A model generated the notes under the pieces. It was not told the DNA's origin. It searched no databases and saw nothing but the letters and a program-made list of their open reading frames with translations. From Diphasiastrum complanatum (taxonomy: Eukaryota; Streptophyta; Lycopodiopsida; Lycopodiales; Lycopodiaceae), in NCBI GenBank assembly GCA_029204225.1, contig MU832146.1, positions 1 through 64,000 on the forward strand: a DNA stretch of 64,000 nucleotides, written 5' to 3'. The first letter of the stretch is position 1. Each line of letters opens with the position of its first letter. This document shows, one piece after another, positions 56,000 through 64,000 of this stretch. Made by a program: the position numbers and the translations under genes.

Positions 56000-57317
56000 A
56001 TGAAAAATTTCAAAAGCTTTGACATGTGTTGTGATGGACTCTTGGAGACAAATCTTGCAAGTCCTTGTGAGACTCCAAAAATAATCTCACTCTTGAGATT
56101 TAGAATGAATTTGATTTGATTTGAAAACAAACTATACCACCAAAATTTCACAAATTAAAAATCAGACAACTAGAGATTCACAAAGATCTCAACCATCCAT
56201 TAATACTCAAATATGGACTCCTCATCATTCTAGACATCAAATGGGATTACAAATTGACCCTCACACTCTCACAAAGAAAGTTGAATGGAACTAATTTGAG
56301 TTTCATACATACTATGTCAATTTTTGCTCAACAAATTGAATTCAATCACTCCTATTGGATTCCACCAATTACTCTACCTTTTAAGACTTGGATGAAATTC
56401 AAAATCAAAAGTTGTGATTTTTCTCACTAAGTTATTGTGCTTCAAAGAGCTAATGCCACTTAGAAATATTTGATCACATAGGAGAAGAAAAATTCTTCAC
56501 CAATAACAACACATAATGAGCTCTAGATCTTGCCCTCTACAAAGGAAGGAACTCTTAGAAAATTGGATCTCTCTCTTCACGTTTGTCATAGACACCTTAA
56601 TGACTCTTTTCAAACCTTACAGTCACTTAAAAAAATTGATTAGGGCTGAACAATGTGACTTGGATCTCAATCTCTTTTCTAGAACTCTCAATTGAAGCCA
56701 ATCTATGTCAAATTCTACAAAAGATTTGCATAGATGCTCTATATGCACTAGAAACTCTCAAAGGTTTCACTTGGAGGATAGATCCAAAGATGTTTTCTAG
56801 CAAATTGATGCTTCTAAACTTGACCCTATCACTCTTGAACAAATCTAGAGTGATGGTACAATGGATTTTAACCTCTCACCTTGCATATCACTCCTTAATC
56901 TATGCTTTTTAGCAAAATCTCTCTTAACTTCAACATACACTCAAAAAATCAGAGGAGATCAATTAATGCACCTATTTCAAGTTTCAATTTTGATTTTTTG
57001 GCTGATCTAATCCAAGAACTAATCAAGGGATTAGATTCATTATAGAAAATCTTGATTTTGCACTAAAAATCACTCAAATTGGGTACGTGAGTCAAATTCT
57101 ACAAATTTTTTTAAAATTTTCAGTCAAAACTGGAGATGTACGGCCTCACACGTGTGAAAAGGACTCCTACAGCCCACAACAAGTTCTGGACCAAAAATTT
57201 TGAGGATAGCTATCAAATCCAACTCGCTGCACAAAATTTGACTACTTTCCAAAAAATTGCTAATTTTGGCTTTGATTTGGATTAACCCTATCAATTTCAA
57301 CAAAACCTCTTGTACTA
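56000..57317 (-). other. Copia D internal 5' region
   Basis: About 1.3 kb between PBS and ORF with no recognisable gag or long ORF. It probably holds the leader and packaging sequences. A G-box palindrome lies at 57149. Confidence 0.5.
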
Positions 57318-57330
57318 GGCTCTGATAGCA
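57318..57330 (-). promoter_or_regulatory. Copia D primer binding site
   Basis: Minus strand TGCTATCAGAGCC, one change from the usual TGGTATCAGAGCC. Confidence 0.75.
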
Positions 57331-58138
57331 TGTGGAAAAAGTACAAAAAGGACCAATAGTGGATCCTAATCTGATCCGCAAGAGAGATTGGTTGTCAGAT
57401 TACTTGATCTATCAATCTACTTCAGATTAAGATCAATCTAGATCAATTCTAGACACAAAATCCTAACAAGAACAATCATTAATTGAAGGTAAGTGTACTT
57501 TTTGGTTTCACACGTGTGAAACACTGTCTAAGTACGGACTCCAACCTGAAAATCAAGTACACATTGATGGAACCTCAAAACAATCAAAACAAAAGTAGAC
57601 AAATGGAGAGAATCACTCAAAATTGCTTCCAAAACCAAAATTGGTGTCTCACTGTGATTATGGCCAAATGTGGCTCTATATATACAATAAATGGGAGCTC
57701 ATGGTACTGATCATCCCTCTGATCCCACATGTGTGAAGGTGCTTTATCATGCAAAACTGACACTTGGACAAAACCGTCTATTTTGGGCACTTTTGGTCCA
57801 TTTTCCTTCTATATGGAGATCTACTTGGAAATCTTCTAGAAGTCAAAATTCACCTACTTCAGCTTATTCCACACGTGTGAGCTGTCCTCTACACATAGGA
57901 TATGACATCTAACCAAAGGATGTGGCTCATGCAATCAATAGATTGATGCCATGTGTCATATGTCTTTTTTTGGCCATTTTAGCCACTAGAACTTGAATTA
58001 AATCATATGTACAACATATATGATTATGGTACATGACAAGTACACTAGTTTCACACGTGGGAACATGATCCACACATGTGTGTTTATCTATATACAATAT
58101 TTTTGGCCTCTACCAAGCTTATTTTTGCATTTTTCAGA
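57331..58138 (-). repeat. Copia D 5' LTR (808 bp)
   Basis: Aligned with 53505-54335 throughout; has a small deletion near 57748. ACACGTGTG palindromes at 57510 and 57871. Its outer terminus reads TCTG on the minus strand instead of TGTG, a point change. Confidence 0.9.
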
Positions 58139-59752
58139 GTTTGGAGGTCCACAACGTGGTTTCCATTTGTTGGTGCTAGTTTCCTGCTCATCTTTCTCTC
58201 TATAGTCTACCAAGATTTACATTTGAGAGAGATAACCTTGTAATATTATAGGGTTTCAAAGAGTTTAAAAAGGCTTTCACATTTCTATGAAATTTCCGTA
58301 CAATCTATATCACACCAAGTGCCAAGGTCCCAATGGACCTTTAACCATGAAACATGTTGATGCAATGTAACCAAGGGATAAACCACCAATCAACAATGGA
58401 TCAAAATATATTTTCCAATATGGAATGGATCCACACAAAAGCTAATAACCTAAGCTGAGCATTAGATAAAGATTAAATCCATGATAAGAAATCCACTTCA
58501 CTCATGTAGATCCACTTAGATATTGACATAAAAATAATACCACTAGCTACAGAGAGAAACTAGACATTGTGGTCAAAACAAATATCCAACTACAACAAGA
58601 TGCGCAATTTTCAGCACTTTTTTGAGCATTTTTTGAAAGATAGAATAAAAAATGGGGCATGGGAGAAGCGAAACCTTTAAGCTTTGGGTTCGTCCACTGA
58701 CCTCGGAATAAGCCTCATAACTTTGAACAACTTTTTAAGAGGATTATAATGGGAATTATTTTGAGGTCATGGAGATTTTCAAAACTCCCACAATCAGTCT
58801 ACTTTTTGATAGCTATGAAGAGGGTTATAACGAGGCCATAGACATTTCAAATTACTCTACTAATTGAGGGTGATGAAAAATATGGCACTTCAATATAAGC
58901 CTCAAAATGTTACAAAATGAAAAAGGATGGTATTTTTAAAAATAGTTGTCTATCTATATATTAAATTTCATTTGATATCAACATTAGATGCCATATAAAC
59001 AAGTGAAAATAGAAAATTACATATCATAAAAATATCATCATCACAATTTGTGTACTCACATGTGTCAACTTTTTGTTCGATATCAATAAATCAAATAACA
59101 AAGTACAATTGCATTTGTGACCAATGTGATAAATAGTACAATTAGTTGCAATACATCCTATTCCTCCAAACCAAACGAGTCTATATTTAATTCTACCCAG
59201 ATATCTCCTATGGCTTTATTATTAATACGTTGATCTTCACAAGCTAATGTCGATGGTAACGATGAGAATGATCGAGAAGCTATGTGTTGTGCGATGTTGA
59301 TCCATCAAGTGATGATGCATCATGATCATCATTTGTTTGTAAAGGTTCTTTGAAAATGTGTTATCATCATAATCATGATCTTGTTCAGGTACATTAGTTG
59401 GCGCCGCATGTCCTCCATGACATCTATATCCTTAAAAATTCTTTTACTACGAGGAGTGTGAAAAATCAGAGATCAAAACACTATTAGTTCATCAACTATC
59501 TTTAGCCAATTTGGATCACACATCTAGAATCATCAACAACATAAAGATCACTACTTTATGCATGCTAGAATTTAGAAATGCATCAAGATCTGATCACAAC
59601 CACTTAGATCTGGCTTACTCCTGTCCTTGTCCATATAGCAGTAGTACAATACAATACTTCACATGTGTGAAAGCTGTATCAACAAGAAAATCAACATTCT
59701 ACACATAGAAACTCAAGATGTCATGAGAAATCCACAAGAAATGAACATAGAA
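58139..59752. other. Unassigned interval
   Basis: Left part is the continuation of the sequence into which Copia D inserted. At 59452-59470 a purine run followed by TGTGAAAAATCAG looks like a plus-strand polypurine tract and LTR start, and a TTCACATGTGTGAAAG palindrome lies at 59658; too little to call an element. Confidence 0.35.
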
Positions 59753-60544
59753 TCAACAAAGATGAATTATCCAAGCATCATGGAAATAGACGACAGTAGC
59801 AGTGGCAGGCTGTCGGCAATCACGGGCGATATGATCAGGACTCTTACAATTGAAACATAAGCGCTTCTCACGGATCTCAGACATCTCAAGCTGTGAGTAG
59901 TGACGAACAGAAACAGGACGAGGAGAAAAAGGAGGATGTGGTGCAGAAGGAAGAGTGGACGAAGGTGAATTGACAGATGTGGGACTAGCAGAGGATGGAG
60001 AGGAAAAAATAGGACGTGTGAAAGGACGCGAAGGACGAGAAACAGAGGAAGAGATGGGAGAGTACTTGTGCTGCAGTGCGGTAGCAAGGGAGATGGCGTG
60101 AGAAAGAGTGAGTGGAAAAAAAGAAGAAACATTATACCTGAGTGCGCCTCGTAGACCAGGATCCATAGATTTCTTGATCTCGGCCTCTTCAAATGGTGAG
60201 TGTTGATCTTCATGAAAGACAACATCTCTACTTTCAATAACTTGAGAATTAGAGAGTATAAAGACTCTATAGGCCTTCTTGGTGGATGAGTATCCAACCA
60301 TGATCCCTTTGCATGCACTAGGATCTTCCTTCTTCCTTGTTTCCAAGGGAATATGGACAAAGCATAAGCATCCAAAAACTCTAAGGTGATCAACCTTAGG
60401 CTTCTTCAAAAATAAGATTTCATATGGTGACTTTCGTCCAAGAGATATATGTGGGAGCCTATTGCAAAGATAATTTGCACAATTAATGGCTTCTCCCCAA
60501 AAATCTTTGGGCAAGGATGCCTCAATCTCATAGATTTTGCACAT
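59753..60544 (-). CDS. Copia E integrase C-terminus fused in frame to gypsy-type gag tail
   Basis: 263 residues. 1-122 are the Copia integrase C-terminal part: FWGEAINCANYLCNRLPH, VDHLRVFGCLCFVHIPLETR, GIMVGYSSTKKAYRVF, SRDVVFHED. At about residue 124 (near 60172) the sequence switches to MDPGLRGALRYNV, SHAISLATALQHKY, a Ser/Pro-rich segment and, at 229-243, CFNCKSPDHIARDC, a CCHC zinc knuckle preceded by RHYSQLEMSEIREKRL: the C-terminal organisation of a Ty3/gypsy gag. RT should follow integrase here but does not. The frame is kept across the junction. The ORF starts after a frameshift near 60540 that separates it from the upstream gag-pol. Firm on both halves; whether it is expressed is unknown. 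Confidence 0.8.
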   Translation of the reverse strand: MCKIYEIEASLPKDFWGEAINCANYLCNRLPHISLGRKSPYEILFLKKPKVDHLRVFGCLCFVHIPLETRKKEDPSACKGIMVGYSSTKKAYRVFILSNSQVIESRDVVFHEDQHSPFEEAEIKKSMDPGLRGALRYNVSSFFPLTLSHAISLATALQHKYSPISSSVSRPSRPFTRPIFSSPSSASPTSVNSPSSTLPSAPHPPFSPRPVSVRHYSQLEMSEIREKRLCFNCKSPDHIARDCRQPATATVVYFHDAWIIHLC

Positions 60545-62391
60545 TCACATAGAGATCTATTCTTTCTCTCGGCCACTTTATTTTGAGATGGAGAGTAGGC
60601 ACAAGAAAACTTTCTTTTAAGGCCTTCAAGCTCACAAAAATCTTGAAATTTATTGGAGATATATTCACCACCTCCATCACTTCTAAGAGCTTTAATCTTG
60701 AATGAGAATTGCTTCTCTACATAAGCTTTGAAAATAAGGAAATGATCAAACACCATAGATTTTGAAGCAAGAAGATATATCCAAGTGAATCTTGTGTAAT
60801 CATCAATGAACGTAACAAAACAAGTGGCTCCTCCCTTGCTTGTAGTTGATGAGAAATGCACATCCGAGTGGATTAACTCCAAAGGATGCTTGCTTTTGAT
60901 AGAAGATATTGTAAATGGCTTTTTGTGAGATTTAGCAATAGCACAAGCCTCACAAGGCTTGATCTTCTTGGAGAGTGACTTTGGCAAGCCAATAGCTTTG
61001 GCTTCTTTGATCATAGAGAGCATGGATTTGTAGTTGGGATGTCCCAACCTCCTATGCTTTAATTCCTCCATAGAGAGCTTGTTCACAAGAGCAACATTAC
61101 AAGCATTCACATACTCATTTGGATCTAGTTTATAGATGCCACCAAATCTAGATCCTAATGCAAGTATCTCATCATTCTTCTTGATAGTGCAAGTATCAAC
61201 ATTGAATTTTACATCAAGGCCATTATCAAGCAATTGGCCAACACTAATAAGATTCTTGGTAAGCTTAGGTACATAAAGAACTCTAGAGAGAGAAAGAACT
61301 TTAGAGGATGCAAGCTTCAAGGGAATGTTCCCTATGCCTTCAATAGGACATTCAAAATCATTTGTAGTATATATTGATTTCTTGACTCCATCATAAGGTG
61401 AAATAGAAGAGAAAGAGTCCTTGGAGCTACACATATGTGAAGAGGCTCCACTATCAATATACCATAGGCCGTCCTTCTTGAAAGGGGTAGATGAGAAACT
61501 AGAGACTATAAGAGATCCCTCTCCATCACTTGCAATAGTGTCTTCCTTCTCATTGGTAATATTGGCTTGCTTGAGTTGATTCTTCTTTTTGAAGCAATTG
61601 GTGGCATAATGACCTTTCTTGCCACAATAAAAGCACTTGATCTTCTTCTTCTTGAGCTTGGATGATGAAGCATTAGAGGAATCATCTTCATCCTCATCTT
61701 TGTCTTTGGATTTGACTTTGTCCTTGATTGAGGATTGTTGATGTTGGTTCTTGCTCCTCCCTTTGTGCTTATCCTTGGCAAAGAGAGCTTTGCCATCATT
61801 ATGAGTGAGAGAAAGCTTGTCCATCCTCAAGAGCTTGTACTCTTGTCTTGATTCTTCTGAAATTAGCACACTTTGGAAAGCCTCCAAACTTGGTAGCTCC
61901 TCCTTAATGGCATAGGATTGGACAAGGTTATCAAATTCACTTCTCAAGCCATTGAGAATGACTTGAACTAGCTCATTTTGATTGATGGAATCACCAATGC
62001 AAGCAAGCTCTCTATGAATATCTTTTACTCTCAAAACATAACTAGATGCACTCTCATCACTCTTTTGGCTACTTTGAAAGATTTTATTCCTAAGAGTGAG
62101 AAGCCTAGAGGTATTCTTAGCCTCATAGATAGTCTCGAGACAATCCCAAGCTTCTTTGGCTGTTGTACAAGTACCTATGACATTAATCTTAATGTAGTAG
62201 AGAGCCATCCTAGCTCTCTTTTTGTATTTTTGAACCTCTTGAAGAACTTGTGGTTCTTCTTCAAGGCCATGAACTATGTCCATCACGTCTTGAAGGATCA
62301 AGATGGACTCCATCCTCATTTTCCAAATTGAATAATTTGAAGTGGTCAATCTTTCACTTGGTTCCAACAAGGATGAACCCATTGAAGACAT
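60406..62391 (-). CDS. Copia E gag-protease-integrase polyprotein
   Basis: Open for about 660 codons from the likely start MSSMGSSLLEPSERL (62391; the frame is open 18 codons further up). Order: gag capsid (SNYSIWKMRMESILILQDVM; CTTAKEAWDCLETIYEAKN), Lys/Asp-rich linker, CCHC knuckle CFYCGKKGHYATNC, protease site WYIDSGASSHM, preINT zinc block (HRRLGHPNYKSM, then CEACAIAKSHK), integrase core with HSDVH, SDGGGEY and VAERKNR, i.e. all three catalytic acids. Compared with Copia A it lacks about nine gag residues after FIK.NV, in frame. After AKSMRL the frame shifts and runs out in 30 unrelated residues; the correct frame continues in the ORF 60544-59753. Best-preserved Copia coding region of the window. 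Confidence 0.92.
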   Translation of the reverse strand: MSSMGSSLLEPSERLTTSNYSIWKMRMESILILQDVMDIVHGLEEEPQVLQEVQKYKKRARMALYYIKINVIGTCTTAKEAWDCLETIYEAKNTSRLLTLRNKIFQSSQKSDESASSYVLRVKDIHRELACIGDSINQNELVQVILNGLRSEFDNLVQSYAIKEELPSLEAFQSVLISEESRQEYKLLRMDKLSLTHNDGKALFAKDKHKGRSKNQHQQSSIKDKVKSKDKDEDEDDSSNASSSKLKKKKIKCFYCGKKGHYATNCFKKKNQLKQANITNEKEDTIASDGEGSLIVSSFSSTPFKKDGLWYIDSGASSHMCSSKDSFSSISPYDGVKKSIYTTNDFECPIEGIGNIPLKLASSKVLSLSRVLYVPKLTKNLISVGQLLDNGLDVKFNVDTCTIKKNDEILALGSRFGGIYKLDPNEYVNACNVALVNKLSMEELKHRRLGHPNYKSMLSMIKEAKAIGLPKSLSKKIKPCEACAIAKSHKKPFTISSIKSKHPLELIHSDVHFSSTTSKGGATCFVTFIDDYTRFTWIYLLASKSMVFDHFLIFKAYVEKQFSFKIKALRSDGGGEYISNKFQDFCELEGLKRKFSCAYSPSQNKVAERKNRSLCECAKSMRLRHPCPKIFGEKPLIVQIIFAIGSHIYLLDESHHMKSYF

Positions 62392-63135
62392 TTGAAGTGA
62401 AGAAAACTCAAATGATGAACAATAAATGTTGTTACACACTTTCAATAGGATCCAATAATTGAGTACTATCTCCTCCTATGAAAGATCTTGCAACTATTTG
62501 TGAATTGATTCTCACTAGCTACTCAAATCTCTCTAAAACAAGATCTATTTCACATCAAATGATGGAGTATAGGCAAAGTTAGGATCTAACACTCTTAGCA
62601 CGTGTGAAATACACTAAGAAACCAAATTTGGCTCAAATACAATGATATTGCATGAAACAAAATGGCTAAGATCTCAAAACAGTGCCTAGATCACATATAG
62701 ATGAGGTTGGCAAGCATACAACTGTGATTTTGGATCAACCACGCAATCTCTTGACCAAACCAAATGTGTTCACCCAGGTCTACATGCCCTACCTAACCCT
62801 CTTCAAAAGCTTATAACTTTTGATTGGCTCAACCAAATGGAATGAAACTGATTGCAACAGAAACTAGACAAAAATAGCCTCAAAACAAGCTATCAAGCAA
62901 GATAAATGGATCAAACATGAGAGAGAACTTCCAAACTGAAATTGGATGTTCCTCACACGTGTCTGAGCACCTGATTCCGTATAGTACCAGGTCAGACCCA
63001 ATCAATGTCCTTTTGATCTCTTTTGATCCAAGATTGAACAAGATAGCTAGGAAAATGGGCCTTGACAACTTCTAGCTCAAGATTGATGAAATTTTTTTCA
63101 CTTAGATGGATCAAAATGCATGGTAACCTTAGGTA
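62392..63135 (-). other. Copia E 5' leader
   Basis: Noncoding between PBS and gag, alignable to the Copia B leader (8242-8985). Contains ACACGTGT at 62953. Confidence 0.65.
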
Positions 63136-63148
63136 GGCTCTGATACCA
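63136..63148 (-). promoter_or_regulatory. Copia E primer binding site
   Basis: Minus strand TGGTATCAGAGCC, directly after the LTR end at 63149. Confidence 0.85.
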
Positions 63149-63885
63149 TGTTGAATTTCACACGTGTGGACTGTCCACTACATGTACTTGTGATCTCCTA
63201 AGGTGTGTAGATGCACCAAGATCAAGACTAGATTGAGATTCAAGATCAATCTTAGATCCTATGGCAAAAACACACTACTACATACATTCAATCACTTCCA
63301 ACTCTCACTCACACGTGTGGGAAGTATTCAAAAAATAATCTAAGTAAAAACAAGCTGCTCTCCTCGGGTAGAGAGAGAAAATGCATCATGAGGTCTCGGG
63401 TAGAGAGAGAAAGCTAGAAATCCAATAACTCACAAAATCCATGAAATCACCAAATCAATTAGATTCAAAATGAGGAGTACAATGATACTAGTAGGTCCGC
63501 GAGCTACCACTATGCTTATCTATGATTGGACCATATTTTGTCACCTCTTGATCCTATTGGATCATTGATCCATGCACCTCTTAATTCTATTGGACTATAT
63601 TCAAGCACACCTCAATTTCCTATTGGACCTCACAAGGTTCCACCTCTAAATCCTATTGGACCTCTTGGAATTCATCAAACAAAAACTTTACACTTGTCTA
63701 CACTCTAATTGGCACGTGTTTAGCCTCTTACTCTATTTTGGCTCAATAGTGGCATTACAAGCGGAAATGCATAATTTGCCATCTATGCCAAATTTATTCC
63801 TATCAACATCCTACACCTAGATGCTTGATGTAAAAAACATAAGACCCCTATATCTAACATAGATAATCTTTTTTAATTCTACACA
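63149..63885 (-). repeat. LTR shared by Copia E and Copia F (737 bp)
   Basis: Minus strand TGTGTAGAATT to TTCAACA. It is followed on its left by a PBS and Copia E, and preceded on its right by a polypurine tract (minus strand TTTTTTAGGAGGAG, 63886-63899) and the RNase H end of another Copia. Homologous to the inner part of the Copia B LTR. ACACGTGTG at 63160 and 63311; two CTCTCTACCCGAG-type motifs at 63360-63415. Confidence 0.85.
63525..63662 (-). promoter_or_regulatory. U3 array of five CCAAT-type repeats
   Basis: Plus strand ATTGGACC or one-base variants at 63525, 63556, 63589, 63622 and 63655 (GGTCCAAT on the element strand), spaced 31-33 bp, as in the Copia B LTR. Confidence 0.65.
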
Positions 63886-64000
63886 CTCCTCCTAAAAAAT
63901 TATCTATGAAGATTTGAGCATTGATCTTGATATAACTCCAAGATTAGATCTATGCTTGATGAAAGCACTTTTGCACAAAGGCTTGGTGAGTAGATCGGCA
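63886..64000 (-). pseudogene. Copia F RNase H C-terminal end (runs off window)
   Basis: Minus-strand frame reads ADLLTKPLCKSAFIKHRSNL then GVISRSMLKSS and a stop, the C-terminus of a Copia RNase H, 3' of which come a polypurine tract and the LTR. The rest lies beyond base 64000, so whether it is intact cannot be told. Confidence 0.8.

Larger units (their letters stand above)
53505..58138 (-). mobile_element. Copia D: complete non-autonomous element with TSD
   Basis: A structurally complete 4.6-kb element on the minus strand. LTRs at 53505-54335 and 57331-58138, PBS 57318-57330, polypurine tract 54336-54346, and a 5-bp target site duplication GTTTG at 53500-53504 and 58139-58143. About 11 differences in the first 240 aligned LTR bases (4-5%) show moderate age. 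The internal region codes a single 507-codon ORF and no RT, RNase H or integrase core, so it must depend on proteins from another Copia. It is inserted about 300 bp from the PBS of the minus-strand Copia at 51-53 kb, probably inside its LTR. Confidence 0.9.

Noticed and set aside
53657-57912. Matching small ORFs at 53657-54068 and 57483-57912
   Set aside because: They lie in the two LTRs of Copia D and match because LTRs are repeats.
59452-59752. Possible plus-strand LTR start TGTGAAAAATCAG after a purine run
   Set aside because: No second copy, PBS or coding sequence to support it; noted only as a gap comment.

Overview
This is a gene-poor, AT-rich stretch of a large eukaryotic nuclear genome, almost certainly a land plant. 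It is a graveyard of nested transposable elements: Ty1/copia and Ty3/gypsy LTR retrotransposons with tRNA-iMet-type primer binding sites, CACTA (TNP2) transposases, a Helentron-type (Helitron2) helicase-endonuclease remnant, a MULE-like multicopy gene and a ULP1-like protease fragment with clean GT-AG introns. I see no prokaryotic signal, no CRISPR array, no rRNA or tRNA gene and no unambiguous single-copy host gene. A seed-free vascular plant (fern or lycophyte type) is my guess from the TE mix; this is weak inference.

Layout. 1-3 kb: CACTA fragments and a minus-strand Copia LTR with PBS. 2.67-6.4 kb: Copia A, 5' LTR plus decayed gag-pol, cut off in RT. 6.5-7.4 kb: a ULP1/C48-like gene fragment on the minus strand (four exons). 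7.4-11.0 kb: Copia B, a compact deletion derivative with a shortened 3' LTR fused to the integrase of Copia C (11.0-13.6 kb). 13.6-15.4 kb: gypsy protease remnant and a minus-strand Copia LTR. 15.5-18.1 kb: CACTA N-terminus, Helentron remnant, then 107-121-bp repeats. 19.4-21 kb: CT microsatellite, a diverged Copia integrase-like ORF, CACTA DUF4218. 22.9-28.2 kb: two head-to-head Copia gag fragments with inverted LTR-like repeat X, and a Copia RNase H with 3' LTR. 28.5-31.5 kb: a 267-bp tandem repeat and a Copia whose truncated 5' LTR is fused to RT. 31.7-34.7 kb: repeat X, gypsy integrase, Copia RNase H, CT microsatellites. 36.9-39 kb: LTRs and an unknown ORF. 39.0-41.3 kb: the best-preserved CACTA transposase C-terminus. 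41.7-47.2 kb: Copia scraps and a nearly full-length but frameshifted gypsy pol. 47.2-48.9 kb: MULE-like gene remnant and a GC-rich inverted repeat. 51-58 kb: a Copia gag region containing the nested, structurally complete Copia D (LTRs at both ends, TSD GTTTG). 59.7-64 kb: Copia E, whose integrase ORF is fused in frame to a gypsy-type gag tail, and which shares one LTR with another Copia (F) running off the right edge.

Most notable: (1) Copia B and D share a conserved 3' coding module (SEASKVDTYI block followed by an NLDNH block) where RT/RNase H should be; D carries it twice in a 507-codon ORF, and a matching DNA block occurs in C. This looks like a defined group of non-autonomous Copia elements with their own 3' ORF. 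(2) Copia E carries two different retroviral-type zinc knuckles through a Copia-gypsy fusion. (3) The LTRs repeatedly carry the G-box palindrome TCACACGTGTGA and, in the B/E family, five CCAAT-type sites spaced about 33 bp in U3. (4) A Helentron helicase-endonuclease trace is present. Everything was read by eye, so family assignments are firm where catalytic or zinc motifs are visible and softer elsewhere.
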